DNA from: UKL13-2 sp031414695
Lineage (GTDB): Bacteria; Pseudomonadota; Gammaproteobacteria; Burkholderiales; Usitatibacteraceae
Assembly (NCBI GenBank): GCA_031414695.1
Contig: JANNWG010000029.1
Coordinates: forward strand, 1 to 64,000
Direction of reading: 5' to 3'
DNA length: 64,000 bases
The translations under genes were made by a program, and so were the position numbers. This document shows, in pieces, positions 35,565 through 45,047 of the stretch; the first letter of the stretch is position 1, and each line of letters opens with the position of its first letter. The notes under the pieces are model-generated. The model saw only the letters and a program-made list of their open reading frames with translations, did not search any database and had not been told where the DNA came from.

Positions 35565-36683
35565 ATGAATCCCACCTCTATGTTGCCGCCAATTGAAACG
35601 CTCACCGTCGCAATGGGTGAACGCCGCTATGCAATCAACATTGGATCTGGTTTACTTCAACAGTTGTCACCGATTGTCGAAAAGAGCGCTGGTGGGCGCA
35701 TCTTGGTGGTATCAAATACAACGGTATTTCCCCTTTACGGCAAAACCTTGGTGGCGCAGTTAAAAGCGCACGGTATCGACACGCTAGAAGTCGTGCTGCC
35801 AGATGGTGAAGAATATAAAGATTGGCAAACCCTGCAACGCATTTTTGATGCGCTCGTAACGCACGCTTGCGATCGCAAAACCACCTTGCTAGCGCTTGGT
35901 GGCGGAGTCGTGGGCGATATGGTGGGTTTTGCGGCCTCCGCCTACCAACGCGGCATCCCGTTTATTCAGTTACCCACAACGCTGTTAGCGCAGGTAGATT
36001 CATCCGTTGGCGGCAAGACGGCGATTAACCATCCACTAAGCAAAAATATGATTGGCGCGTTTTATCAGCCAAAGTTAGTCGTGATTGATACCGATACGCT
36101 AGCCACACTGCCAGCACGTGAATACCAATCAGGCCTCGCCGAAATCATCAAATATGGCGTGGCATTAGATAGGCTATTTTTTGATTGGCTAGAAGTTAAC
36201 ATGCAGGCGCTCATTCAACGCGATGGCGATGCGTTGGCATATGCCATTCGTCGCTCCTGCGAAATCAAAGCAGCCGTGGTGGCGGATGATGAATTTGAAA
36301 CCAAAAAAATCGGCGGACGCGCGCTGTTAAATTTTGGCCATACCTTTGGTCATGCAATAGAAACAGCACTTGGCTACGGCGAATGGTTGCATGGCGAAGC
36401 GGTCGCCTGTGGCATGGCAATCGCGGCGGAGTTTTCGTTTGCGCTTGGCCGTATTGATCAGCAAACCATGATACGCATCATAGCGATCATCAATCAAGCG
36501 GGGCTGCCAGTTGTGCGCCCGGATATTTCTGCAGAGACCATGATTGAACATATGTCACGCGATAAAAAAAATGAGGCAGGCACAATACGGCTCATTCTGC
36601 TCGAAGCACTTGGACAATCGCAAGTCGATGGCAGTGTTTCGCGCGAAACAATCCAGACCTTTTTAGCGGGCAATAAAAAATAA
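35565..36683 (+). CDS. aroB: 3-dehydroquinate synthase
   Basis: A 372-residue NAD-dependent, metal-binding enzyme converting DAHP to 3-dehydroquinate, the second shikimate-pathway step. Signatures: ALGGGVVGDMVGFAAS, LPTTLLAQVDSSVGGKTAIN, GLAEIIKYG and the metal-site HTFGHAIE. It begins 27 bp after aroK. The dgt gene often found next is absent here; instead a repeat and a small membrane gene follow. Confidence 0.97.
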   Translation: MNPTSMLPPIETLTVAMGERRYAINIGSGLLQQLSPIVEKSAGGRILVVSNTTVFPLYGKTLVAQLKAHGIDTLEVVLPDGEEYKDWQTLQRIFDALVTHACDRKTTLLALGGGVVGDMVGFAASAYQRGIPFIQLPTTLLAQVDSSVGGKTAINHPLSKNMIGAFYQPKLVVIDTDTLATLPAREYQSGLAEIIKYGVALDRLFFDWLEVNMQALIQRDGDALAYAIRRSCEIKAAVVADDEFETKKIGGRALLNFGHTFGHAIETALGYGEWLHGEAVACGMAIAAEFSFALGRIDQQTMIRIIAIINQAGLPVVRPDISAETMIEHMSRDKKNEAGTIRLILLEALGQSQVDGSVSRETIQTFLAGNKK

Positions 36684-36689
36684 AACCCC

Positions 36690-36725
36690 AATAACGGCGG
36701 GCAGTTTGAAGAATATTTGCCTGTA
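36690..36725. repeat. REP-like palindromic repeat, copy D (partial)
   Basis: AATAACGGCGGGCAGTTTGA and AGAATATTTGCC match the first half of copy E (GGCGGGCAGTTTGAGCAATT). It lies six bases after the aroB stop. The rest of the gap up to 36896 shows nothing I can support; a 62-codon reverse frame overlapping aroB is probably chance. Confidence 0.5.
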
Positions 36726-36896
36726 AATGGTCGTCAACAAACGAGTTTCATCTGCATTAGCTTTAAGCGGCTTTTGTCGGTCTAGCCCTGCAAACGGCAC
36801 ATACATTTCTGCATTTAGTCGCCTCAACATTGAGCGCAACCGCCGCTTCAATTATTGTTTGTTTCGTAGACGTTCAAACAACGAGGTTAGCGCTTC

Positions 36897-37004
36897 ATGA
36901 ATCTATTCAGTTGGTTTTCTGATGTTCCGACTTGGGCTTGGGTCATGTTGCTCATCTGTTTGGCCGTCGTTGCCATTCTTTGGGTTGTACTTGAAGACGC
37001 GTAA
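36897..37004 (+). CDS. Small single-pass membrane protein (35 aa)
   Basis: The frame encodes MNLFSWFSDVPTWAWVMLLI followed by CLAVVAILWVVLEDA, a short amphipathic start and one transmembrane helix with an acidic end. GAGG occurs twelve bases before the ATG. It lies 36 bp upstream of a kinase gene in the same direction and may be its partner or a leader peptide. Proteins this short are easily chance frames; the clean hydrophobic design raises my confidence somewhat. Confidence 0.45.
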   Translation: MNLFSWFSDVPTWAWVMLLICLAVVAILWVVLEDA

Positions 37005-37039
37005 TTTTCATCATCTCAATTCCCCCGTAAACTGCCACT

Positions 37040-39328
37040 ATGTTCAAAGCTCTCGGAAATTTGTTGCACAAAACACCTTGGTGGGCCATTGCGCTCATGG
37101 GTTTGTTTATGTTTTTGGTGTTGGCACTATTTACGATACCGTTCAACTTGATTTCCTTCGCAGATGCGGGCAAAACAGCCGCTGAACAGCGCGCAATTCA
37201 ACGTGAAGTAGATCGTAGCTTTGGCGATAGCGCACTTAATGTCGCCGAGCGCGTGGTCAAGGCAATGGCAGAACGTACTGAAGATTCCGCGCGTAAAGTC
37301 GAGCTCGAAATAGCGTTAGCCGATATTGACGCCGCACGTAATGACCTAAATGAAACGGCCTCAGAAACACGCCGCATGCGCGACGAGGCGCAGGCCGCCG
37401 CAAAACAACAAGCCAAAGAGGCGCGTGATGCCGCACGTGAAGCGCGCGATAAAGCAAAAGAAGAGGCGCGAGAAGCAAAAAGTGCGGCGAAAGAAAAAAT
37501 AGAGCAGCTTCGTGCTGCTCGCGAAGAAGCGCGTAGCGCACAAAAACGTGTTGGCATCAACGACGAAGGCGCACTTGCCAGTTTTGACAAGGCGATTGCC
37601 GAAGCCGAAGTGAGTCTCAAAGATGCCACACAACGTATACGCGACATTAATAGCGGTAAATTTAAACCCGAAATTCCCGACCTACCTAAGGCAACGCCGC
37701 CAACGAAAGCGACACCTCAGTCCTCTAACACCGAGAGCAAGATTACGATCAAGACAAATGATCGCGATAATCCTCACAACAATAAAGACTTGACGCTTAC
37801 CAAGAAAAACGATCAATCAGTAAAAATTGATGGCGTGATAGGCGGCACCCGTATCAAGGGTGATATTGAAATCGATGCACCTGAAAAGTCTCAGCTAAGC
37901 ATCAATGGCGTTGATGTTGTGACACCATCGTCATCATTGCCCATTGCGCCCCCGGCGTCTCCCGTGCCAGCCGCAATACCTGCCCCGCCCGCAGCACCAT
38001 CACCGCCATTAGCGCCCGAGCTACGCGACAACATCCGCAAAAAAGTCGCCAGTGATGTCAAGCGACTCGGTATTGGCTCTGCGCTAATCATGGCGTTCAT
38101 ACCGCTGTTTATCATGCTCTTGATTGCCAAGTATTACATCGGTCGCTCGCGTCGCGCCATTGAAGTGGCGAATGTCAAAACCAAAGAAGCTGAATTTGCT
38201 AACGTCAATCGGCAAATTGTAGAGGCGAAATTAATGGCGCTCCAAGCGCAAGTCGAGCCACATTTTCTCTACAACACATTGGCCAACGTGCAGGCTTTAA
38301 CGGAAGTTGACCCTGCGCTCGCCAATAAAATGACAGGGCATTTAATTCAATATTTGCGTGCGGCGCTACCGAAAATGCGCGAGAACATTTCGACCGTTGG
38401 GCAAGAGATGGAGCTTGTTACGGCGTACTTAAATATTCTTAAAATACGCATGGGGGAGCGACTCGAATTTAGTGTCGATATTCCAGCAGACTGTTTAGCG
38501 CTACCGTTTCCGCCACTGATGCTGCCTTCACTCGTTGAGAACGCCATCAAGCACGGCCTAGAACCACAGCGCGAAGGCGGACGCATTGATGTTATCGCCT
38601 TGAAAATAGGTGAAGGTGCTACCGCTAAAATTCGGCTGATGGTTAAAGACACCGGCCGTGGTTTGACCGATGCGCCCATACAGGCGGGCGGTGGTGTTGG
38701 GTTAACAAATGTTCGCGAGCGATTACTCGCCTTATTTGGTGATGCCGCCAGCTTAACATTAGAGTCAAATCAACCTAAAGGTGTCATCGCTAGCATTGAA
38801 GTTCCTGCTGTCGGCGGTGCCGCATTCGCGTTTAGTCAAGCCACAAATAGCGGTGTCGCGAACATAGCAGCCCAGCCAGACGTTGCAAAAAGTTGGAGCG
38901 CAAAAACATTTAGCGCCGCCGCGCGCACGCATAGCGTGTGGGTGAATATATTAATGAAAGCGTTTGTCGGCATCATCGCTATTTTGCTGGTGGTGTTCGC
39001 CGTTGCGATGGTGGGGCTTGCCACCGATATGATTCCACTTAACATCGGCAATACCAAAGTATCCGGCAAGGAAGGCATGGCTTTAGGTGCGATAGCGCTC
39101 ATCTTCGCGTTTGGGTTGTTATCGGTTGTCGTCTTGATTATGATTGCGCTAATCTACGGGCTGGGTTTTTTGATTGTCGGGCTCATTATTGGTGTGCCGT
39201 TGTTAGTATTAGCGTCAGCTTTTCCTGTGCTATTGCCATTTATTGCAGTGGGCGGCGTTATTTACTGGTGGTGGTGGCGTAAGAATAAAAAACGCGACAA
39301 GATTAATGATGAAGATCAAGAAAACTAA
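37040..39328 (+). CDS. LytS-type sensor histidine kinase with coiled-coil sensor and C-terminal membrane domain
   Basis: A 762-residue kinase with an unusual layout: a membrane helix (about 14-40), a highly charged Ala/Arg/Glu coiled coil (about 50-210), a beta-rich stretch (KITIKTNDRDNPHNNKDLTL, GVIGGTRIKGDIEIDAPEKS) and a Pro/Ala linker (to about 335), a second membrane helix (IGSALIMAFIPLFIMLLIAK), the His_kinase domain (QVEPHFLYNTLANVQAL, His408), a GHKL ATPase (LVENAIKHGLEP, GGGVGLTNVRERL), and then about 170 more residues with three strong membrane helices and a Trp-rich end (YWWWWRKNKK). The sensor region should be periplasmic. Membrane segments after the ATPase are not usual in LytS-type kinases. 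Followed 28 bp later by its LytTR regulator. Confidence 0.9.
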   Translation: MFKALGNLLHKTPWWAIALMGLFMFLVLALFTIPFNLISFADAGKTAAEQRAIQREVDRSFGDSALNVAERVVKAMAERTEDSARKVELEIALADIDAARNDLNETASETRRMRDEAQAAAKQQAKEARDAAREARDKAKEEAREAKSAAKEKIEQLRAAREEARSAQKRVGINDEGALASFDKAIAEAEVSLKDATQRIRDINSGKFKPEIPDLPKATPPTKATPQSSNTESKITIKTNDRDNPHNNKDLTLTKKNDQSVKIDGVIGGTRIKGDIEIDAPEKSQLSINGVDVVTPSSSLPIAPPASPVPAAIPAPPAAPSPPLAPELRDNIRKKVASDVKRLGIGSALIMAFIPLFIMLLIAKYYIGRSRRAIEVANVKTKEAEFANVNRQIVEAKLMALQAQVEPHFLYNTLANVQALTEVDPALANKMTGHLIQYLRAALPKMRENISTVGQEMELVTAYLNILKIRMGERLEFSVDIPADCLALPFPPLMLPSLVENAIKHGLEPQREGGRIDVIALKIGEGATAKIRLMVKDTGRGLTDAPIQAGGGVGLTNVRERLLALFGDAASLTLESNQPKGVIASIEVPAVGGAAFAFSQATNSGVANIAAQPDVAKSWSAKTFSAAARTHSVWVNILMKAFVGIIAILLVVFAVAMVGLATDMIPLNIGNTKVSGKEGMALGAIALIFAFGLLSVVVLIMIALIYGLGFLIVGLIIGVPLLVLASAFPVLLPFIAVGGVIYWWWWRKNKKRDKINDEDQEN

Positions 39329-39356
39329 GTCTGTAAATTAAAAAGAGAGTGTCAAC

Positions 39357-40127
39357 ATGTCCTTAACAGCCATCATCGCCGAAGACGAACCCATCCTTCG
39401 TGCCCAGCTCAAAGCCAAGCTCACTAAACTGTGGCCTGAGCTTACTATCATCGCTGATGTGGGTGATGGCGAGGCCGCATTAGAAGCGATTGCAGAGCAT
39501 CAGCCGCAATTAGCCTTTCTCGATATTCAAATGCCAGAGATGACAGGTATTGAAGTTGCAAAAAGCCTCGCGGCTAATCGCGATTTGAAATGCCACATTG
39601 TATTTGTTACCGCATTTGATCAGTACGCAGTTGACGCGTTTAATACCGGTGCAATTGATTATGTGCTGAAGCCCTACAGCGACGAGCGATTGCAAGCTGC
39701 GGTTGAACGCTTAAAAGAACGACTCACCGCCGTGCCCGCACAGCCGCAAAATTTAGACGCCTTGATGCAACATCTGGCCGCAAAATTAAATCCGGGCGCA
39801 GAGAAACTTAAATGGATAAAAGCCAATATTGGTGCCAACTTACGTTTAATTCCGATTGATGACGTGTTGTTTTTTCAGGCAGATGAAAAGTACACGCTCG
39901 TTGCCACAAAAGAGTTTGACGCGCTCATCAAAACGCCAATTAAAGAAATACTCGATGGTGTGGACGCCGATAGATTTTGGCAGATACACCGCTCTACTAT
40001 TGTGCAGGCGAGCGCGATAGAAGGCGTCTCACGCGACTTTCGCGGGCAGGCCACCGTGCGTGTCAAAGGCCGTAAAGAAAACCTTACCGTCTCGCGGCCG
40101 TTTTCACATTTGTTTAAGCAAATGTAG
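39357..40127 (+). CDS. LytTR-family response regulator (pair 1)
   Basis: A 256-residue regulator: receiver domain with acidic pocket (AEDEP), phospho-acceptor Asp56 (FLDIQMPEMTG) and KP at the end of the fifth strand (DYVLKPYSDERL), then a LytTR DNA-binding domain (LIPIDDVLFFQADEKYTLV, FWQIHRSTIVQ). It should be phosphorylated by the upstream kinase. It resembles the regulator at 41490 throughout, so the two pairs are probably an old tandem duplication. Confidence 0.93.
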   Translation: MSLTAIIAEDEPILRAQLKAKLTKLWPELTIIADVGDGEAALEAIAEHQPQLAFLDIQMPEMTGIEVAKSLAANRDLKCHIVFVTAFDQYAVDAFNTGAIDYVLKPYSDERLQAAVERLKERLTAVPAQPQNLDALMQHLAAKLNPGAEKLKWIKANIGANLRLIPIDDVLFFQADEKYTLVATKEFDALIKTPIKEILDGVDADRFWQIHRSTIVQASAIEGVSRDFRGQATVRVKGRKENLTVSRPFSHLFKQM

Positions 40128-40269
40128 GTGGCAGATGGCGATGTCTAGTGTCCAATTCGCGCCATCGTTATTAGCTTCATCGGCTTTATATTGGTTTTGT
40201 CGGCAAACCCTATCGTTCATATCCCTCACACGTCACAATTGAGCCCATGATAACAATAGGGGTTAAGCA

Positions 40270-41493
40270 ATGAGAACGTTTGCGTGGCGATTTTGGATTC
40301 GGTTTTTTCTCATCGTGGGCTTGGGGCCTGGCGTCGGGATTACCGTTGGTATGTCCAGTGGCGGAAAGTCGCTTTGGTTAGGGCTAACGTTTGGCGTTTT
40401 ATTAGCCGCGATATCGGTCGCAGTTGCCGCTATTTGGTACCGTGGTGTCATGCGCCGCCGTGACCCTGCATTTACCTATGATGCATACGCATTGCACGCG
40501 GAGGCAACGTTTGCCTTATCGTTACCAGTCGCAGCAGCATATGATGTATGTTTGGAGGCGTTGCAATCATTGCCAGGCTTTTTTGCAACGGCAGCATCGC
40601 GCGAAACGTTATCAATTACGGGTTTAACGGGTGGCGGTAACGCGGGTTATATGTCGTTTGGCTCGCCGGGCGAAAAGCTTGTTGTGACCATCAAGCCAAT
40701 GAGCGACAACACGTCGATGGCAACTGTGCGTAGTCAACCTGGTACGATATTAGTGGTACTCGATTTTGGTAAAAATAAAGAAAATATTGCCAGTGTGAGC
40801 CGCTTTATCAATCGTGAGCTACAACGTCGTTTTGATGAAATTGCGGCGCAAGCGCAGCGCGCCGAAACAGAGCGTGCACTAACGCTGGCAAAATTAACGG
40901 CATTACAAGCCCAAATTGAGCCACATTTTTTATACAACACCCTTGCTAACGCACAGTCCCTCGCACGCAGCGATCCACCGCGTGCGGCTGTGATGTTGGG
41001 CCATTTAATTCAATTTTTACGCTCATCCCTTCCCGCTAATGATGCCGTCACCTCCACCCTTGGTCAGGAGATCGACCGCGTGGTGGCGTATTTGGAAATT
41101 ATGAAAATACGCATGGGCGAAAGGATAAGCTACGATATCATGTTGGACGAAAAAATAAGGCCATACCCTTTCGCACCGCTAATGTTGCAAACGCTGGTGG
41201 AAAACGCGATCAAACACGGCATAGAGCCCAAAATTGGCCAAGGCAAAATCATCATTCGCGCAAACGTGATCGCAGATACCCTCAGCGTTTCAGTCATCGA
41301 TAATGGCGCGGGGCTTTCAACCACCACAGCCGGTAGCGGCATTGGATTGAAAAATATTCGTGAACGATTGCAGCTTTCACATCACGATGCGGCTACATTT
41401 ATGCTCACTGCAAATGGTCATCCCGATACGGGTATGACAGCTACCATTACCGTTCCCGTCCCCGTTCCCCATGCTATTGAGAAAACAATATGA
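40270..41493 (+). CDS. LytS-type sensor histidine kinase (pair 2)
   Basis: A 407-residue kinase with two N-terminal membrane helices, a cytoplasmic domain of about 120 residues (EATFALSLPVAAAYDVCLEA onward, which reads like an SRPBCC-type or simple alpha/beta sensor fold), then QIEPHFLYNTLANAQSL (His219) and a GHKL ATPase (LVENAIKHGIEP, GSGIGLKNIRERL). It lacks the coiled coil and C-terminal membrane domain of the first kinase. Its stop overlaps the following regulator by four bases. The input signal is unknown. Confidence 0.92.
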   Translation: MRTFAWRFWIRFFLIVGLGPGVGITVGMSSGGKSLWLGLTFGVLLAAISVAVAAIWYRGVMRRRDPAFTYDAYALHAEATFALSLPVAAAYDVCLEALQSLPGFFATAASRETLSITGLTGGGNAGYMSFGSPGEKLVVTIKPMSDNTSMATVRSQPGTILVVLDFGKNKENIASVSRFINRELQRRFDEIAAQAQRAETERALTLAKLTALQAQIEPHFLYNTLANAQSLARSDPPRAAVMLGHLIQFLRSSLPANDAVTSTLGQEIDRVVAYLEIMKIRMGERISYDIMLDEKIRPYPFAPLMLQTLVENAIKHGIEPKIGQGKIIIRANVIADTLSVSVIDNGAGLSTTTAGSGIGLKNIRERLQLSHHDAATFMLTANGHPDTGMTATITVPVPVPHAIEKTI

Positions 41494-42251
41494 CCACCGC
41501 CCTCATTGCTGAAGACGAACCCCACCTACGCGCCGACCTTATCGCTGCCCTTCGCGAACTGTGGCCTGAACTTAACATTGTTGCCGAGGCAGATGATGGC
41601 GTCAGCGCCTTAGAAGCGATCGCAGCGCTCAAGCCCGATATCGCTTTTCTCGATATTCAAATGCCAGGTTTGACTGGTCTAGATGTGGCAGAAGCGTTAC
41701 GAGCTACATCGCCAACGACTGCAATCGTTTTTGTCACCGCCTATCATCAATACGCTATAGATGCGTTTGAAAAAGGGGCGGTTGATTATGTGCTTAAACC
41801 TATTGCACCTGCGCGTCTGACAGAAACGATTAATAGGCTGAAAAGCCGTGCCAGTGCTAGTGTTTCGACTCTTGCTATAGAGCAAGTTATCGCCCAAATA
41901 GCCGCACATGCGTCACCTAAAAAATCACCACTCACTTGGGTAAGTGCGAGTGCTGGCAAAGAAACGCGGCTCATCATGATTGACGATATTGCATACTTTC
42001 AATCAGACAATAAATATACGGTCGTGATGACCGCCGAGGGCGAGGCGCTGATTAAAAAGCCGATTAAAGAATTACTCGATGAGCTGGACGGCGGACAATT
42101 TAAGCAGGTGCATCGATCTACCATTGTGAATTTGCGCGCCATCAAATCTATTTCGCGCGATGACACTGGCAAAGGACTCATTAAATTCAAAATGTGCAAA
42201 GACGTGGTGCAAATCAGCCAGCCGTTTATGCACTTATTTCGCAATATGTAG
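41490..42251 (+). CDS. LytTR-family response regulator (pair 2)
   Basis: A 253-residue regulator with receiver (Asp55 in FLDIQMPGLTG; DYVLKPIAPARL) and LytTR domain (LIMIDDIAYFQSDNKYTVV, QVHRSTIVNLRAIKSI). It is coupled to the kinase gene by ATGA. The last strand ends KDVVQISQPFMHLFRNM, almost the same as the pair 1 regulator, which supports duplication. Targets are unknown; LytTR proteins bind direct repeats upstream of their genes. Confidence 0.93.
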   Translation: MTTALIAEDEPHLRADLIAALRELWPELNIVAEADDGVSALEAIAALKPDIAFLDIQMPGLTGLDVAEALRATSPTTAIVFVTAYHQYAIDAFEKGAVDYVLKPIAPARLTETINRLKSRASASVSTLAIEQVIAQIAAHASPKKSPLTWVSASAGKETRLIMIDDIAYFQSDNKYTVVMTAEGEALIKKPIKELLDELDGGQFKQVHRSTIVNLRAIKSISRDDTGKGLIKFKMCKDVVQISQPFMHLFRNM

Positions 42252-42329
42252 CGGCTGACCCAGCGAGCACGCGAGTTGTGTCAATGGCTGAATTTAAGCG
42301 AAAATGGATTTCACATTGATGAGGACGCC

Positions 42330-42851
42330 ATGCTTTATTCGCTCGGTAACAAAACCCCGCAACTATTAGGCAATAACTACATCGCCCCCACCGCTGCTGT
42401 TATCGGTAATGTGGTGATGGAAAAAAATGCGAATGTCTGGTGGGGCGTGACCATACGTGGCGATAACAGCACGATAACGCTGGGTGAAAACGTAAACATC
42501 CAAGACGGCTCCGTGCTGCATACCGATGAAGGCATTTTGTTGACGCTACATAAAAATGTATCGGTCGGCCACATGGCGATGCTGCATGGCTGTACTGTAG
42601 GTGAAGGCTCGCTTATTGGTATCGGCGCAGTGGTGCTCAATCGCGCCGTGATAGGTCGCCGTTGTTTGATTGGTGCAGGTGCATTGATTGCTGAAGGTAA
42701 AGTCATTCCAGAACGCTCGCTGGTACTCGGCTCACCGGGGCGCGTCGTGCGGCAATTAAGCGATGATGAGGTCAACATGCTCAACTGGATTGCGCAGCAT
42801 TATGTCGAAAATGCTGCGCGCTATCGTAACGATTTGCAATTGTTGTCATAG
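42330..42851 (+). CDS. Gamma-carbonic-anhydrase family protein (YrdA-like)
   Basis: A 173-residue left-handed beta-helix protein of hexapeptide repeats (VTIRGDNSTITLGENVNIQD, LIGIGAVVLNRAVIGRRCLI) with the three zinc-site histidines expected in this family: SVLHTDE, SVGHMAMLHGC. The start at 42330 has GAGGA upstream and matches relatives (MLYSLGNKTPQL); a longer in-frame start at 42276 is unlikely. Family members may be carbonic anhydrases or acyltransferase-like; activity is often undetectable. Confidence 0.92.
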   Translation: MLYSLGNKTPQLLGNNYIAPTAAVIGNVVMEKNANVWWGVTIRGDNSTITLGENVNIQDGSVLHTDEGILLTLHKNVSVGHMAMLHGCTVGEGSLIGIGAVVLNRAVIGRRCLIGAGALIAEGKVIPERSLVLGSPGRVVRQLSDDEVNMLNWIAQHYVENAARYRNDLQLLS

Positions 42852-42854
42852 CCA

Positions 42855-43985
42855 ATGCACGCGGCATCCGTCTCATTGTCAGCAACGAAGACGCGTCTTA
42901 AACAGTCACGCGCAAGTCGAGGTGCGTTAGCGATTTACGTATTGGTACTAATTTATGCGAGCTTAAATCCATTTTTAGGTTGGCAATTTCCGCGCGCATT
43001 TACGCTATTCACGTGGCCTAAATACATTACGTTTTTTGATGTGTTTATCAATGTGCTGGCGTATTTGCCGTTGGGCGCATTGTTGGCGAGTTTATTAAGA
43101 CGGCGCTGGATGACGTTGCGGCTAGCGCGGCCGCGCTTGCTAGCCTGTATAGGTGCGATGGCATTGTCTATGTTGCTCTCGACTGCACTTGAAAGTGCAC
43201 AGTCGTTTCTTCCAGAGCGAGTTTCATCGCCACTAGATGTAATCTCGAATAGCTTCGGCGGCGCGTTAGGGGCAATGATTGTTATGTTGCCAATCGGACG
43301 CGCGCTAATCGCCACCGTCATGCGTTGGCGTGCTGCACATTTTGCACACCGTGACATTACTGGTTGGGGGTTATTAATACTGGCAATTTGGTTCGTCGCA
43401 CAGCTTAACCCAGCGATTCCTTTTTTTGAAGCAGGGTTAATTTCGCCAACCGACCCGACCAATATTGATCCCACGCTCAATACCGCCATTAGCGCCTATG
43501 ACCCGCTGGTGCTGTTGCCGCAGGCGGTTGGTGTGGCGCTAAACGTATGCGCATTCGCGTTATTTGTGTCGTTGATTTTGCATCCAAAAAAACGCGTGCT
43601 GATGAATATTGGTATTGTGCTTATTGCGGGCTTAATAGCAAAATTAGCCATGGCAGCGTTGCTGTTGAAGGCGTCATTGTTTGCAGCCTCGCTGTCACCC
43701 GCAACGGTCATTGGCCTTACATCGGGCATATTATTTTTCTTATTTTTTTCACGAGTCGGTTATCGTTGGCGCGCATTTTGGGCTACGCTATTTGTTTTTG
43801 CAGGCGGCGTGATGACAAAATTATCGAGCGTGTATTCGGCGCTGGATGAAACGCTCAAATTATTTAATTGGCCTTATGGACAGTTGGCGAATTTTGCCAG
43901 CCTGACCCGTTGGCTTAATGAGATATGGCCACTTGCTGCGCTAATGTTTTTAGCTACTATTTTTATTCGTACTAAACGAAATTAA
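42855..43985 (+). CDS. VanZ-like family membrane protein
   Basis: A 376-residue multi-pass membrane protein. The first half is a VanZ domain (LNPFLGWQFPRAF, FDVFINVLAYLPLGALLASL, SLLLSTALESAQSFLPERVSS-type context read as LESAQSFLPERVSSPLDVIS and SNSFGGALGAM). The second half adds further helices. VanZ proteins are associated with envelope stress and lipoglycopeptide tolerance, but the biochemical role is unknown. It follows the carbonic-anhydrase-like gene by three bases. Confidence 0.9.
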   Translation: MHAASVSLSATKTRLKQSRASRGALAIYVLVLIYASLNPFLGWQFPRAFTLFTWPKYITFFDVFINVLAYLPLGALLASLLRRRWMTLRLARPRLLACIGAMALSMLLSTALESAQSFLPERVSSPLDVISNSFGGALGAMIVMLPIGRALIATVMRWRAAHFAHRDITGWGLLILAIWFVAQLNPAIPFFEAGLISPTDPTNIDPTLNTAISAYDPLVLLPQAVGVALNVCAFALFVSLILHPKKRVLMNIGIVLIAGLIAKLAMAALLLKASLFAASLSPATVIGLTSGILFFLFFSRVGYRWRAFWATLFVFAGGVMTKLSSVYSALDETLKLFNWPYGQLANFASLTRWLNEIWPLAALMFLATIFIRTKRN

Positions 43986-44008
43986 AAACACCAACTATTG
44001 GAGTCGAT

Positions 44009-44317
44009 ATGGGGTTTTATCAGCATCATGTATTTTTTTGTACCAATCAACGTGAAGCGGGCAAAGAATGCTGCAACAACGCCCAAGCAAACGACATGCG
44101 CGATTACGCCAAATCACGCATTAAAACGCTCAACTTAAATGGCGAAGGCAAAATTCGCATCAACAATGCGGGCTGTCTTGACCGCTGCAGTGAAGGCCCT
44201 GTGTTGGTGGTGTACCCGGATGAGACTTGGTATACGTTTGTTGATAAGAGCGATATTGATGAAATCATCACAGAACATTTGCAGCATGGTCGCGTGGTGG
44301 AAAGGCTCAAAATTTAA
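44009..44317 (+). CDS. Thioredoxin-like [2Fe-2S] ferredoxin
   Basis: A 102-residue protein of the small 2Fe-2S ferredoxin family with a thioredoxin fold. Cluster cysteines are in HVFFCTNQR...ECC and NNAGCLDRCSEGPVLVVYP. It is probably a soluble electron carrier. Its stop shares a base with the next gene's start; the same ferredoxin-hydrolase pairing is common in betaproteobacteria. Confidence 0.93.
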   Translation: MGFYQHHVFFCTNQREAGKECCNNAQANDMRDYAKSRIKTLNLNGEGKIRINNAGCLDRCSEGPVLVVYPDETWYTFVDKSDIDEIITEHLQHGRVVERLKI

Positions 44318-44967
44318 TGGCGGCACAATTTACAACGGAAAAAAGTTTCATCTCAGGCGCAGCAGGCGCTATTGAATTAGCCACACATATTGCCGCAGAT
44401 ATTGTGCCGCGCGCCATTGCAGTTATCGCACACCCACATCCGCTTTTCGGCGGCACGATGGATAACAAAGTTACGACCACACTCGCCCGTGCGGCTTTTG
44501 ATTGTGGTGCAGCAACGTACAGATTTAATTTTCGCGGCATTGGTAAAAGTGAAGGCGTACATGATGAAGGTCGCGGCGAGACCGATGATTTGCTCACCGT
44601 GATTGCTCATACGCGTGCCACCTATCCACACTTGCCGATTTGGCTAGCCGGATTTTCATTTGGTGGCGCAGTGACATTGGCGGCATCTGAGAAATGTGAT
44701 GTTGCCGAAATGATATTGGTCGCACCCGCATTTCAGCGCATGTCACATTGGCAAAATATGGAGCATGGCGGCAAACCGCCCGCCAATACATTACTTATAC
44801 ATGGCGAAAAAGATGAAACCGTACCGTTAATTGATTCAATTAACTGGGCGCGCGCGCGCGATATTGCGGTCACAGTCGTGCCTGAGGCGGATCACTTTTT
44901 TCATTTGCGCCTACATATGATCAAGCGATTAGTCGCACAACATTTAGCGATAGCATCCCCTAATTAG
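44317..44967 (+). CDS. Alpha/beta hydrolase
   Basis: A 216-residue hydrolase: HPHPLFGGTMDNKV (oxyanion region), RFNFRGIGKSEG, nucleophile elbow GFSFGG with the serine, Asp in HGEKDETVPL and His in PEADHFFHLRL. This is the short 'HPHPxxGGxMxNxV' type widespread in proteobacteria, with unknown physiological substrate. It is co-translated with the ferredoxin upstream. Confidence 0.92.
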   Translation: MAAQFTTEKSFISGAAGAIELATHIAADIVPRAIAVIAHPHPLFGGTMDNKVTTTLARAAFDCGAATYRFNFRGIGKSEGVHDEGRGETDDLLTVIAHTRATYPHLPIWLAGFSFGGAVTLAASEKCDVAEMILVAPAFQRMSHWQNMEHGGKPPANTLLIHGEKDETVPLIDSINWARARDIAVTVVPEADHFFHLRLHMIKRLVAQHLAIASPN

Positions 44968-45047
44968 GTGATATTTCCGTAGGTAATTTATGGCATATTG
45001 GTTATCAATTTTTATAAAAATAACTGTCGCGCATAAACTGACTCACT

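Noticed and set aside
36663..36851. 62-codon reverse frame behind aroB
   Set aside because: It runs antisense into aroB, overlaps a repeat and has no ribosome site.
42953..43489. 178-codon reverse frame within the VanZ gene
   Set aside because: Shadow of the membrane protein gene; composition is biased as expected for antisense of hydrophobic codons.
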